The notes: a model not told the origin generated them from the letters alone. DNA of 64,000 nt from Timaviella obliquedivisa GSE-PSE-MK23-08B (GCA_019358855.1 JAHHII010000004.1:124001-188000); one strand, 5' to 3'; positions 18,702 through 28,235 are shown, counted from the first letter of the stretch. Made by a program: numbers and translations.

Positions 18702-19808
18702 ATGTCTCAAACCCTCGTCATCAAAATTGGCACCTCCAGCCTCACCCAACCCAGCACAGGGTTCCTAGCATTAGCAACTTTAGCCCAACTGGTCGAAACC
18801 TTGAGCCAGCTTCGTAGTCAAGGATATCAGGTGATTTTGGTTTCGTCGGGTGCAGTAGGCGTGGGCTGCGCGAGGTTAGGCTTGATCGATCGCCCTCGAA
18901 CGATCGCCATGAAACAAGCAGTGGCAGCCGTGGGGCAAGGGCGATTAATGCGAGTTTATGATGACTTGTTTTCTATCTTACAGCAGCCCATTGCCCAGGT
19001 ATTGCTCACCCGCAGCGACTTAGAGCGGCGCAGCAGCTATATCAATGCTTATCGCACGTTTCGCCAGCTGCTTAAGCTGGGAGTCATCCCAATTGTGAAT
19101 GAGAACGATACGCTGGCGATCGAAGAAATTAAGTTTGGCGACAATGATACCCTGTCGGCACGAGTTGCCAGTTTAGTCAAAGCCGACTGGCTGTTTTTAC
19201 TGACCGATGTTGCCCAACTTTACTCAGCAGACCCGCGCTCAAATCCTAATGCCCAGCCTATTTCTATCGTGGATAATATCGCTGATTTGGTCGATGTAAA
19301 AGTGGGCGATCGCGGTTCTGACTGGGGCACAGGCGGTATGATCACCAAAATTGAGGCAGCGCGAATTGCCACAGCCGCAGGAATTCGCACGGTGATTACA
19401 GAAGGGCGATCGCCTCAAAACATTATCAAAATCCTTCAAGGCGAAGCCATTGGTACCCTATTTGAGCCACAGATTGGCAGCATTAATGCTCGTAAGCGCT
19501 GGATTGCCCACGGTTTGACCCCTGTAGGCAAGTTATACCTGGATGCTGGAGCGGTTAAAGCATTGCAAAAATCTGGAAAGTCTCTCTTAGCCGCAGGAAT
19601 TACTGAAGTCATGGGTGAGTTTCATGCCCACGATGCTGTACAGATCTGCGACTCGGCGGGGTTAGAAATTGCCCGTGGCATTGTCAACTACAGCAGCAAC
19701 GAGCTACAGAAAATTTGCGGCGCACAATCAGAACAGATTGCTGAGATTTTGGGTTATGTGGGTGAAGAAACGATCGTCCATCGGGATAATTTGGTCTTAA
19801 GTCTGTAA
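18702..19808 (+). CDS. proB: Glutamate 5-kinase
   Basis: 368 residues: an amino-acid kinase domain ([60 protein letters not shown]) followed by a PUA domain (residues ~275-355, [24 protein letters not shown]). It phosphorylates glutamate in the first step of proline synthesis. GAGGAAA lies about 12 bases before the ATG. A MITE-like element ends 31 bp upstream and may have brought or displaced promoter signals. Confidence 0.97.
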   Translation: MSQTLVIKIGTSSLTQPSTGFLALATLAQLVETLSQLRSQGYQVILVSSGAVGVGCARLGLIDRPRTIAMKQAVAAVGQGRLMRVYDDLFSILQQPIAQVLLTRSDLERRSSYINAYRTFRQLLKLGVIPIVNENDTLAIEEIKFGDNDTLSARVASLVKADWLFLLTDVAQLYSADPRSNPNAQPISIVDNIADLVDVKVGDRGSDWGTGGMITKIEAARIATAAGIRTVITEGRSPQNIIKILQGEAIGTLFEPQIGSINARKRWIAHGLTPVGKLYLDAGAVKALQKSGKSLLAAGITEVMGEFHAHDAVQICDSAGLEIARGIVNYSSNELQKICGAQSEQIAEILGYVGEETIVHRDNLVLSL

Positions 19809-19886
19809 TAATTTTTGCAAGTTTATCATCCCTTCGAGCTTTCCAATTGCAGTATCTTTTATTCTAGGTTCTTCGTCAGTAATTTT

Positions 19887-21191
19887 TTATAAGCGGAAGG
19901 TTGCTAAGTCATCTTCATCTTCTGTAGGAACGAGCGCATCTGGGTTAGGTTCTGCACCAATTTTGACTTGAACGACCAAATCTTTCCAAGACACTTGCTT
20001 ATTTTGCTCTAAGACTGAAAGCAGATCGATAAATGCTTTAACAGTGTTGCGGGGCGTGCGAAAATACGCTTCGCCAATGCGTTGAGAGCAATGCAACATA
20101 AAGCCCTGAATTCCTTCATCGGGTAAAAGGTATTGAGTGCGATCGCCCGAGGCAAAAACGTGACGAATTTTGCTTAATAGAACAAATAGATCCTCCGGGC
20201 TGAGGTTGCCGAGTCGAAGGATCGGATTATTGTAATCGACTAAGCCGTTGACCGCAAAAGTATTTTCAGCCAAACGAGATTGTAGAGCCGCGTAGCTGTA
20301 TAGCCCTCGGCGAGTATCCATCAAAAAGTCAGGGGTGCCGCCCATGACAAAGCCTAAACCTACCGAATGACCTTGTAAACAGTCGTTAAGAATACGTAAG
20401 ATTTGTTCGTAGTTGCTTTTACGGGCTTGGGTATTGGCGAGTTTATAGAGGTTTACTAATTCATCTAAACTGATGAGTAATCCAGCGTATCCGGAGAGGC
20501 GAATCAACTGAGTTAAAAGCTTGAGTTGATCATAGAAATTAGCATCATCAACGATAGTTCTTACTCCGAGTGCTTGCCGTGCATCGGTCTTAGTGGTAAA
20601 TTCTCCTCTTAGCCAGCGAATTGCATTCATTTTTAGATGTTCATCGCCGTTATCATGACCTTTCCAATAAGCTGCAATAACTTCAGCAAAATCATATCCG
20701 CCGACCATCTCTGCCAGATGTTCTAAGCGTTCTCGGATGACAGCCTCTGGACTAAGATCACGATCGCGCCCTTCGCTTACTGCTGATGTCACAAATCGTT
20801 CTACAATACTGGGTAACGCGCCGCCTTCAGGCTTAGTTCGGGTCGCTAAGTTTTGCATTAATTCAGCGTAGAGCGATCGCGCTTGTCCACCCGTGGCATG
20901 TAAGCGGCGATCGGGCGTGAGGTCAGCATGAGCCGTAACCAGCTTTTTCTCAAGAGCGATCGATCGCACCAGCGACAGAAAAAAAGTCTTCCCCGAACCA
21001 TATTCTCCAATGACAAACCGGATTGCAGAACCCCCTTCCGCCATGCGATCGAGGTCACGAATGACGGCTTTAATTTCTTCAACCCGCCCCACTTGAATTA
21101 AGTGTTGTCCTTTGCGAGGAACTACTCCTGCTTGCAACGATTGAATGACCATATCTCGGTCTTTAGCTTTAATTAAATTTCCGTTCGTCAC
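19887..21191 (-). CDS. DUF2791 / BrxD-like P-loop ATPase
   Basis: 434 residues. Walker A is GEYGSGKT (residues 62-69) and Walker B is LLISLDEL (238-245). The surrounding text (VGRVEEIKAVIRDLDRMAEGGSAIRFVIG, RTPRNTVKAFIDLLSVLEQN) is that of DUF2791 ATPases, of which BREX-system BrxD is one. Members act with helicases in phage defence or in Ter-linked stress modules. The start ATG overlaps the stop of the TerB-domain gene by four bases (ATGA), so the two are translationally coupled. No helicase gene is adjacent, and proB lies convergent downstream. Confidence 0.85.
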   Translation of the reverse strand: MTNGNLIKAKDRDMVIQSLQAGVVPRKGQHLIQVGRVEEIKAVIRDLDRMAEGGSAIRFVIGEYGSGKTFFLSLVRSIALEKKLVTAHADLTPDRRLHATGGQARSLYAELMQNLATRTKPEGGALPSIVERFVTSAVSEGRDRDLSPEAVIRERLEHLAEMVGGYDFAEVIAAYWKGHDNGDEHLKMNAIRWLRGEFTTKTDARQALGVRTIVDDANFYDQLKLLTQLIRLSGYAGLLISLDELVNLYKLANTQARKSNYEQILRILNDCLQGHSVGLGFVMGGTPDFLMDTRRGLYSYAALQSRLAENTFAVNGLVDYNNPILRLGNLSPEDLFVLLSKIRHVFASGDRTQYLLPDEGIQGFMLHCSQRIGEAYFRTPRNTVKAFIDLLSVLEQNKQVSWKDLVVQVKIGAEPNPDALVPTEDEDDLATFRL

Positions 21192-23506
21192 GCCAATAGC
21201 TCCTGCAAAACGTCTGCGTTAACCTCGAAAGGATGATCGCCTTCAATCACTGATTCATCGTACTGATCAAATGCCGCTTCATTGATTACTTCAAGGGCAC
21301 CGTCTAGCATTAAGTTGAGGGCAAGAGCGATCGCCTCTAACTCTGCTCTCTGCCACTCTGGCTTCTGTGCCAACGCTTGCAAAAGCTGCGAATGTGCGGC
21401 ATCTAGCCCCGCGATTCCAGTTATAGGTGTAGTTTGAGGCGCAGGCAATTCTTCAACAAAAATATCGGCTAACAAACTAGAAACCTCTTGCGATTCAGAT
21501 ATTTTAGATTCAACAATGCTCATATCTAAAACGAGAGGATTTTGTTGAGGGGGAGCCGGAATCTGATGTCCTTTGGTTGGAAAGGCGGCACGAATGGTAA
21601 TGGGTTCGGTAGCAGGACGAGAATTTACCGAGTTTGCGCTGATATCGTGAACGTTGCTGTACAAGATTTGAGGATCAAGTTCGAGCAGGGTATAAACCTT
21701 GGTGAGGCGATCGATTTCTTTAGGTGAGGCTTGACCATCAGCAACAGCGACGCTGACCAGGAAACGGGCGATCGCTCCTCTCGTCTCTGGCAGCACTGCT
21801 TCAACCCGCGTCTTTAAGCCGCGCAAATTTGGTTTTTCCTGAAGCAGTAATTGCAAATGAGCTTGAAAGCGCGATCGCTCACCACGAGTTAAGGGAATCA
21901 AGGATTCCAAATGAGTTCTTAAATAATCTTGCTCAACCGAATTAGGTAACTCATCACCACTGGCAACAGCGATCGCTAAATGAACTGTTAAAGTTGCAGT
22001 TAAATATTCAGGAGAAAGGTAAGAGAGATTGTCGGTATTTAACCGAAAGATGCCGACCCAACTGGCAAGTTTCGGCACTGCACCGCCCAGCCGAACATCT
22101 GGCTCAATGCCGTAGCCCAAACGTTCTAACATTTGCGATAAGCCCTCTGCCTCGCTCTTGCTTAGCTTTTCGGAATTTGCACCTGACCAATATTGGAACA
22201 ACTCTTTACCAGAAACCGCGATCGCATTTAACGATTGAGAGAACTGAGACGCTAACCAGTTTTTGAGGTTTTGGACAGTTTCGCCGCCGTGAGTTGCCAA
22301 TAGTTCGGGCGGTAGAAGAGCGATCGCCGCCGATGTATTACGAGCGTTAGGGTTACGTCCTAGCAAGCGTCCTAGCGGTTCTAATTGAGTTGTGGAATCC
22401 ATCACTAGGCGATCGAGTTGATTAATTTTGCTGGTAAACTTGCTGACATCAGGCAAGTTACCTACATCGACTTGCACAAACCGATTAAAGGTTTGACTGG
22501 CAGGGTAATAATCAATTGAGAGGACAGATTTACCTGGCTTTAGCTTCATTCCCTCGCCGTAATTTTCGGTATAGCGCAATGCAAACAGCGCCTGTAACTC
22601 TTCCATGCAACGAGTCGCAGCCGATCGCAGTCGATTTTTGGAAAGCCGCACATACCAGGCTAGAGCCCAGTTTGCTGGTATTGGGTGTCGCTGTGCAACC
22701 ATCTGACCTAAACCAATTTGCAGCAAAATCAGATTAGCCTCAAACGGGTTCAACGTTTCGTAAAGAGCTTCCTTGGAGTAAATAACGCTGCAAAGATCAA
22801 TAAACAAGTCTGCTTTGTGGGTAAAGGTGCTGTACATCTCAGAGTCTCTATACACTGCCCGCAGTTGCACAACTTCCTCAAGAATCACCTCTAATTCCTG
22901 CATGGATGAATTAGGCTGCCGACCCGCGCCCAATAGATCGTAAAAAACCCGACGTTCTAATCCATAGAAAAACAACCACAGATAAGCCACATGCACATCA
23001 GGCGTGCGTCGTCCGTCGGAAAGCCATTCTAGATAGGCAGCGCGGCTAGTGGGCGGAATGCGTCCGTAGGTGGGGTAGTAGTCTACGTGTTGACCTGCAT
23101 AGTCAGGGCGATCGCTCTTAACTTTAAGGCTGGGAATAATCAGGCTAGGCTCAATAAAGTTATAGCTTTTAACACTGGCTAAACTCTCGCCCACGTAAAC
23201 CATGCCAGGAATGTCGTAGTCGGCGATCGTCACAGTTTTATCAGCCGCAACCCAGCATTGCGCTCTAGAAGAAGACTTAGGACGGTAAGGCTGAAGTTCT
23301 CCCTCGCTCAAAAGCTGCTCTAGCGCTGCCATGATATCCATCGGAGTTTCTGGATGTATCTCAGCCTGACGTGCTTTCATGCGCTGACGAGGACTGAGCT
23401 TTTCGAGGGATTTCTCAGGCTGAATTCTGCCAGGATTAGGCAACTGAATTCTCAAGTCGGCAAGGAGAGTCCAGAGTGGCATGAATTCCATAGGGAGATG
23501 GCGCAA
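21188..23506 (-). CDS. TerB-N/TerB/TerB-C multidomain protein
   Basis: 772 residues. Residues ~95-310 form the TerB-N region (YDIPGMVYVG; YLWLFFYGLERRVFYDLL). Residues ~505-620 hold a TerB-like helical domain with the acidic-loop motif AVADGQASPKEIDRLTKVY. Residues ~655-772 are TerB-C (LDAAHSQLLQALAQKPEW, LDGALEVINEAAFDQYDES, FEVNADVLQELL). The TerB fold belongs to tellurite/phage-resistance-linked Ter modules, and TerB-N/C proteins are known beside ATPases and helicases in predicted conflict loci. The exact start is uncertain (ATGs at 23506, 23491 and 23482, none with a good ribosome-binding site). It is co-directional with and overlaps the BrxD-like gene. Confidence 0.82.
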   Translation of the reverse strand: MRHLPMEFMPLWTLLADLRIQLPNPGRIQPEKSLEKLSPRQRMKARQAEIHPETPMDIMAALEQLLSEGELQPYRPKSSSRAQCWVAADKTVTIADYDIPGMVYVGESLASVKSYNFIEPSLIIPSLKVKSDRPDYAGQHVDYYPTYGRIPPTSRAAYLEWLSDGRRTPDVHVAYLWLFFYGLERRVFYDLLGAGRQPNSSMQELEVILEEVVQLRAVYRDSEMYSTFTHKADLFIDLCSVIYSKEALYETLNPFEANLILLQIGLGQMVAQRHPIPANWALAWYVRLSKNRLRSAATRCMEELQALFALRYTENYGEGMKLKPGKSVLSIDYYPASQTFNRFVQVDVGNLPDVSKFTSKINQLDRLVMDSTTQLEPLGRLLGRNPNARNTSAAIALLPPELLATHGGETVQNLKNWLASQFSQSLNAIAVSGKELFQYWSGANSEKLSKSEAEGLSQMLERLGYGIEPDVRLGGAVPKLASWVGIFRLNTDNLSYLSPEYLTATLTVHLAIAVASGDELPNSVEQDYLRTHLESLIPLTRGERSRFQAHLQLLLQEKPNLRGLKTRVEAVLPETRGAIARFLVSVAVADGQASPKEIDRLTKVYTLLELDPQILYSNVHDISANSVNSRPATEPITIRAAFPTKGHQIPAPPQQNPLVLDMSIVESKISESQEVSSLLADIFVEELPAPQTTPITGIAGLDAAHSQLLQALAQKPEWQRAELEAIALALNLMLDGALEVINEAAFDQYDESVIEGDHPFEVNADVLQELLA

Positions 23507-23604
23507 GAGGATTTGATCAGTGTACCGTTTTATGCTGAAGATGATGGTTCTTCCCCTACTAAAGATGAGGGGGCTATCTACAGACGAAGATAAGCCTCGG
23601 TTGG

Positions 23605-23630
23605 GGTGACCCTTGCGGTATCTGCGAAGC
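23605..23630 (+). repeat. Dispersed 25-30 bp repeat, copy C
   Basis: Reads GGTGACCCTTGCGGTATCTG then CGAAGC. The core TTGCGGTATCTGCGAAGC is identical to the minus strand of copy B in ruvX. Confidence 0.6.
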
Positions 23631-23746
23631 GCGCGCTTGTTGCAGCAGTGCAGTCATAGTTCAGGAGCCGTAAATCCCGCAATGTTAGCTAATTTTAGCG
23701 GAAGGGCGATCGCTCTAAAAGTCAGAAGTAATGAGTCGCAGATTGA

Positions 23747-23932
23747 GGATTTCCTGAAAGGCGCTGCTGAATTGCGATATGAAAATCATGTTCCCCTGCC
23801 CTCGCAGGGAAGGGGCTAGGGGTTAGGTTTCGACAACGCAGCGAGACAGACCTCTCCCTAAATCCCTCTCTTAAAGGAAAGGGACTTTGAAGGATTCATA
23901 TTTTGATTCAGCAATGCCTTCCTGAAAATCCC
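23747..23932. mobile_element. MITE-like element with ~38-bp imperfect terminal inverted repeats
   Basis: The left arm (23747-23786) and the reverse complement of the right arm (23893-23932) share GGATTT, AAGGC, TGCTGAAT and ATATGAA in the same order with few substitutions. The interior (~105 bp) is C/T-rich with CCCTGCCCTCGCAGGGAAGGGG and CCCTAAATCCCTCTC blocks and no ORF. An extra AAAATCCCTGAAAATC direct repeat abuts the right end. It differs in sequence from the element near proB. Confidence 0.6.
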
Positions 23933-23978
23933 TGAAAATCTTTGATGTTGTGAGTAACTAATCTTTGATGTGCTTCTC

Positions 23979-24125
23979 ATGACCCAAGCCCCCGCGACTG
24001 TCGGGAGCCTCCGGGATCTCGCTGCTGACTTCTGACCTGAAGACTCGATCGATGAGTTTCTTGCCTTCGTGCAGCAACAGCGCCAAGAGCCAATTCAACT
24101 ATTTCATGAGTCTTCTTTTAATTAA
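23979..24125 (+). pseudogene. Small ORF interrupted by one in-frame TGA
   Basis: From ATG 23979 the frame reads MTQAPATVGSLRDLAADF, meets TGA at 24033, and continues open in the same frame (PEDSIDEFLAFVQQQRQEP...) to TAA at 24123. The resumed part looks like a real small helical protein; the style recalls short antitoxin-type proteins, but I cannot assign a family. The simplest reading is a nonsense-mutated small gene. Chance is possible at this size. Confidence 0.3.
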
Positions 24126-24192
24126 TACTGATATTCTCCCGCACTGAGAGAGGGATTTATGGTGAGAGGGATTGGGAAAGTTGCACAGCGCG

Positions 24193-24813
24193 TTAAATAA
24201 CGACAGGAGCATTAACATCCAAATCTAAAGCGCTGAGCAAAATTGTTGCTAAGGGTTTTCCCAACCCTAAAGTGGCGATCGAACTTTCTAAGGGAACAGT
24301 GACATCAACTCCTGCCCAATGCCACTTTAGAGTTCCCTGTCCGCTAAATTGTGCTAACTGGGAATTCAGTAGGCTAAATGCGGGTACTTGGATTGGGTGT
24401 TCTATGCCAGATAAATTCCAGTGAGATTTTAATTGACACAGTGGGCGATCGCCTTGCTGAACGCTTACAGATGATGGAGTTTCCCATTCAAACTGAGCCA
24501 TTTCCTTAGGTAACCCCCAAATAGCTCGTCCACCCGCCCTCGAATCAGGATTATCTACATAGATGTGAGAGATCCAAACTCCTATTTTTCCTTGATGATA
24601 AATTAGAGCAGGGACTGCAATCAACTCGCTGTACCGTAATGTAGACCCATCCTCATAAGATCCTACGTAGACACCGCCTAAAGTTTTCCCAGGAAAAAAC
24701 GAGAAAATTTGGAGTTGGCTAGGAATTAAAGAACGCACGCGATCGGTGTCAATCCAGTGTAAGGATAGAAAGCCGTGACCTTTCAATTTCCAGGGTGCCT
24801 GAGGATAAGCCAT
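24193..24813 (-). CDS. Acetoacetate decarboxylase-superfamily protein
   Basis: 206 residues with the acetoacetate-decarboxylase fold pattern: PWKLKGHGFLSLHWIDTDRVRSLIP, GGVYVGSYEDGSTLRYSELIAVPALI, HIYVDNPDSRAGGRAIWGLPKEMAQFEW. The GREIWGxPK-type segment is present as GRAIWGLPKE, including the Lys next to Pro. Cyanobacterial members are uncharacterised; a decarboxylase or a ligand-binding role is possible. The gene follows DUF2993 on the same strand with a 21-bp gap. Confidence 0.75.
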   Translation of the reverse strand: MAYPQAPWKLKGHGFLSLHWIDTDRVRSLIPSQLQIFSFFPGKTLGGVYVGSYEDGSTLRYSELIAVPALIYHQGKIGVWISHIYVDNPDSRAGGRAIWGLPKEMAQFEWETPSSVSVQQGDRPLCQLKSHWNLSGIEHPIQVPAFSLLNSQLAQFSGQGTLKWHWAGVDVTVPLESSIATLGLGKPLATILLSALDLDVNAPVVI

Positions 24814-24834
24814 AAGAATGTTCGTCCGATCGGG

Positions 24835-25575
24835 TTAGGCTTGTGGAATTTTATCAATTACTGTATTCGCCTTTAGAATCATCTGACCGGGCTGTACTTC
24901 AAGCTGGTGGATGGATAGCGACATTCCAGATAGTTCAAAGTTTCGCAAATCTGCTAATGTCATGATTTCTTGCAAGATCATCTGAGTTAACTGAGAACTT
25001 GCGCCGCCATCGGTGCCTGATACTTCTTCAAATACAACTTGCTGTCCCTGCTCTTTAACTGAAGGAACTACGATCGCTTCTACTTCCTGCGCTTCCTTCG
25101 TTTCACCCATTAAAACATCCGCTTTAAGATGAACTTTCCCCTCATCCAAAAACTGAATGTCTACATTCTGAACCTCAATGGCGATTGGCTCACCATTGGG
25201 GCTGATCGTCAGGTTCTGCATCTTGCCGCGAATGTAATCCGAGTTGAATGCTTGATTCACGTCTTCTTGAGTTAGAGTCACATGAGCATCAGCCTCTGCG
25301 GATTGAGTCAATTCAATTTTGCCAAAGATTGCACTTGCTGGGTTAATGGCTACTGCTCCAGTATCAACTTGCAGCTTTTCCATCCGTAGGGAGTTCTTCA
25401 TGACCAGACCTTCTCCCGTTACCGATACCGAGTCAACCTTTCCTTGGATCAATTTCAGAGGATCGGTGCGGATATCAACATTGACTTCCTCAACTTCACC
25501 CAACTGTTGAGTAATCCCAACTTCTGCCGCTTTGCTTAACGCCTGTTCCCCTAAATCTGGTTCGCCCAATCCCAT
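24835..25575 (-). CDS. DUF2993 (LmeA-like) protein
   Basis: 246 residues, starting with GLGEPDLGEQALSKAAEVGITQQLGEVEEVNVDIRTDPLKLIQGKVDSV, which is the typical opening of cyanobacterial DUF2993 proteins. The rest alternates beta strands as in BPI/TULIP-type lipid-binding folds (LRMEKLQVDTGAVAINPASAIFGKIEL, ADAHVTLTQEDVNQAFNSDYI). The mycobacterial LmeA relative binds phosphoinositides. No signal peptide is visible. It is upstream of the decarboxylase-fold gene in the same direction. Confidence 0.8.
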   Translation of the reverse strand: MGLGEPDLGEQALSKAAEVGITQQLGEVEEVNVDIRTDPLKLIQGKVDSVSVTGEGLVMKNSLRMEKLQVDTGAVAINPASAIFGKIELTQSAEADAHVTLTQEDVNQAFNSDYIRGKMQNLTISPNGEPIAIEVQNVDIQFLDEGKVHLKADVLMGETKEAQEVEAIVVPSVKEQGQQVVFEEVSGTDGGASSQLTQMILQEIMTLADLRNFELSGMSLSIHQLEVQPGQMILKANTVIDKIPQA

Positions 25576-25733
25576 TTGCTATCTCCGCTTAATTACCAAG
25601 TTGTTAACCTCACTGGTAATAAAGTAGATGATCGAACTTGCTTAAAGAATCTACACATGAGTAGATCAGGCTGAAAACAATGATCTATCTTTAGGAAGAG
25701 AAAAAGACACATGCTCAAAATATAAATAGTTTT

Positions 25734-28103
25734 CTAGAAATTACCGCCCTTGAAAATCATGTAAATGCCTAGAAGAGCAGCGATCGCCCCCAGTGTTGTA
25801 GACCAGACCGGGTGTTCACTCCGGATTGTTGTGCCTTGCTTGGTTTGGATCGTTTCTACATCAATCCAGGGCGAAACGCCTCGTCGGAACCAGCCTGTCA
25901 CCGTCACGACTTCATCCATAAACTTTTGAGGACGAACGGGTTGCGGCATCAAATCTTTCAAGACACCCAAACTAGAAGTGTGGTGTAGCCGAATCAATCC
26001 GGTTTTGGTGGAAAGCAGTAAATCTTGATGCAGCCAGTTCCCAAAGCCCTTACGCCCCAAAAGCTTACCCTGTATGCGAATGGGCTGACTATCTACAGGG
26101 AGTGCCGTGGGATTACTCAGCAAGGATGATAGATCAGATGTAATTTGAAGATTGCGTTTGATATCTGGAAAGAAAGGGTTGATGCGCCAGAATGTACCAA
26201 TGCTAAAACCAATCAGTGGAGAGCCAATAAGAATCGAGCGATCGCCCCAAAGCCAACTTAATCCTAGCCAGCCTGCTTTATCTGCAATCCACCCAAAACT
26301 CCACAAGGCTAAGGCAATCGCTAGCCCAACGGCAACTCCCAAAAATGGAGCCGCCTGCAATAAAAATCGTCGGTTGTCGTTCTGGTTTTGGCTTATTCCC
26401 CAGTCCAACTCGCTCTCTAACCGCCAATGCTTGGCATACATTCCTAACAAATGTAAGCGATCGCCTAATGCCCCATGACTATTATTAATCGCTAACCACC
26501 GACGATACGCGTTACTTCGCTCCCACTCCAATAATACCGGGCTAGGAAATTCTGTCAGCGCTTGACTTACGGCTACAGGGGTCAGTAAATCTAAGCCTTC
26601 TAATAAAGGACTGGTCTGTCTGTGCCGCAGCGTCTCCTGACCCATGCCGATCGCCATTTTGATCAATCCAAGAGTCAGCGCATTCGGGTTTCCAGTTAAC
26701 TCAGTGGCGGTGCGATCGCTGTAGTAATGGCGCATTCGAGCTAGTGCCAGCCCTGGTAACCGCAGAAAACGATATAGTCCGTAAGCTAGAGAAGAAACGG
26801 CAACAGCAACAGTTTGTAGAACGCGATCGTGTTGGCGATCGCCCCAAGTCGCCACTTGACAGTAAACCCAGTGCGGTACCAGTGCGACTACAGTCATCCA
26901 AGACAAAATTGCAAAGTCCCAATGGATAATATGCGCTAATTCAACAGCATAAAGAGCCGCAATTTCATCTTCACTGAACTGCTCTAATAGTCCCTGACTG
27001 ACAACAATACGAGCGTTCTTTGGGAGATAACCATAGGTAAAGGTCAACGGAGTCGCACCAGGGAGCAAGCTTAAACGCAGGGTCTGCTGCTGCCGCTGTC
27101 CACATCGCTTCAACAACCGTGTTGCCTCTGGGCTATGGCGCTCCAACTCTAGCAGCGTCAGTGATTGAAGTTGATAGGTTCTAGCCAGCCATGCATCTAG
27201 CAACCACGGAGAAGCCGCCAACAGAATCAGCAGCAGCATGACTAGCCCCACAGTAAAGTTGACGTTAAACGCCGCGAAACGCCGCAAGTCGATCGGCCAG
27301 CTAATCTGCCATAACATCCAGTTCAATATGCCCTGCCCAAACCAAGGCAACGCGCACACGCTGCCCAAAAATCCAATAACAGTTAGCCCTTCAACCCCCC
27401 AAAGCTTAGAAACATCAACTTTGCCTAAGTTCGTCCATTTTTTTGCTCTGCCTGCCTGTTTCCAAGTTGCTTTGGGTGAAATTGTGTCCGCTTCTGAGGT
27501 TCCTAAGGGCGGATAAATTTCTGTTTTGATAGATGCTTCTAAAAGGGGCGATCGCCCGGAAGGATGGACTGTGGGTGTGGGCAACTCTTCGGGTGTAGGC
27601 GACTCTTTAGATCCGGGCGATAAGTCGGATTTAGACGACAAGAAAACCGTGCTTCGATTCGTTTCAGCAGGTTTTACCGACGCGAGCACCGATCGCTGTT
27701 GAGGTGCAGCATCGGTGAGAGGGACAAATCCTGTTAGATCAGTTGCAGTCGATTGCGCCTCAGATTGCATCTCAGATTGCGTCTCAGACTGTGCCGCCGA
27801 ATGTGCCGCCAAATGTGCCGCCGAACTCGATCGCTCATTCAACCCTGCCAGGGTTTGCTTTGCCCAACTTTGCACCTGTAAGTTGGCATGACCACAAAGC
27901 AACTGACAGAGAGCGATCGCCCGTTCCCGATCGCCCATTTGAGCATAGGCTTTAACCAACCCCATCTCTGCTCTGGCACGGGTAGGCGCGTTAGGAGTCG
28001 ATTGCTGGACGCTTTCTAAAGTAGCGATCGCTTCGGTATAGTCTTGACGTTTCAGCGCTGCCAATCCTAACTGTAACGAGGAAGATTCGTTCATATCGCC
28101 CAT
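25734..28103 (-). CDS. M48-like membrane protein with degenerate zinc motif, TPR N-terminus
   Basis: 789 residues. Residues ~10-90 are TPR-like (GLAALKRQDYTEAIATLESVQ). Residues 95-230 are a low-complexity linker with Ser/Ala/Gln repeats. Two hydrophobic spans follow (~240-305), then an M48-type domain. The HEXXH site appears as VELAH (387-391), so the first His ligand is Val. The usual REYxAD motif with the third ligand appears as RHYYSD (458-463), Glu replaced by His. LTGNPNAL downstream confirms the alignment. It is therefore probably not a standard zinc protease. More hydrophobic spans and a beta-rich C-terminal domain (KLLGRKGFGNWLHQDLLL) follow. ATG at 28094 is an alternative start. Confidence 0.75.
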   Translation of the reverse strand: MGDMNESSSLQLGLAALKRQDYTEAIATLESVQQSTPNAPTRARAEMGLVKAYAQMGDRERAIALCQLLCGHANLQVQSWAKQTLAGLNERSSSAAHLAAHSAAQSETQSEMQSEAQSTATDLTGFVPLTDAAPQQRSVLASVKPAETNRSTVFLSSKSDLSPGSKESPTPEELPTPTVHPSGRSPLLEASIKTEIYPPLGTSEADTISPKATWKQAGRAKKWTNLGKVDVSKLWGVEGLTVIGFLGSVCALPWFGQGILNWMLWQISWPIDLRRFAAFNVNFTVGLVMLLLILLAASPWLLDAWLARTYQLQSLTLLELERHSPEATRLLKRCGQRQQQTLRLSLLPGATPLTFTYGYLPKNARIVVSQGLLEQFSEDEIAALYAVELAHIIHWDFAILSWMTVVALVPHWVYCQVATWGDRQHDRVLQTVAVAVSSLAYGLYRFLRLPGLALARMRHYYSDRTATELTGNPNALTLGLIKMAIGMGQETLRHRQTSPLLEGLDLLTPVAVSQALTEFPSPVLLEWERSNAYRRWLAINNSHGALGDRLHLLGMYAKHWRLESELDWGISQNQNDNRRFLLQAAPFLGVAVGLAIALALWSFGWIADKAGWLGLSWLWGDRSILIGSPLIGFSIGTFWRINPFFPDIKRNLQITSDLSSLLSNPTALPVDSQPIRIQGKLLGRKGFGNWLHQDLLLSTKTGLIRLHHTSSLGVLKDLMPQPVRPQKFMDEVVTVTGWFRRGVSPWIDVETIQTKQGTTIRSEHPVWSTTLGAIAALLGIYMIFKGGNF

Positions 28104-28235
28104 AATTGGTTCACCAAAGTTGCCCCAAAGTTGTCAGAGGAAGGATACCCGTATCTATCTCTAACCTTTAACTCTATGCTGACCCCGTGCGCTGTCTTAA
28201 AGTAAAAGTAACCGATATAACGAACGGAGGAAACG

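Larger units (their letters stand above)
23507..24192. other. Repeat-bearing spacer upstream of the TerB cassette
   Basis: 686 bp without an intact gene. It holds a dispersed short repeat (23605-23630), a MITE-like inverted-repeat element (23747-23932) and a small broken ORF (23979-24125). I looked for remains of a helicase gene on the minus strand and recognised none. Confidence 0.6.

Noticed and set aside
18454-18817. Small open frames across the MITE-like element and proB start
   Set aside because: They read through inverted repeats and into proB out of frame; no homologous look.
23507-23745. Remnant of a helicase gene beside the TerB cassette
   Set aside because: I saw no helicase motifs in minus-strand frames; the segment is explained by spacer and repeat DNA.
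23613-23819. Plus-strand 68-residue open frame upstream of the TerB cassette
   Set aside because: It is made of the dispersed repeat and the left arm of a MITE-like element.
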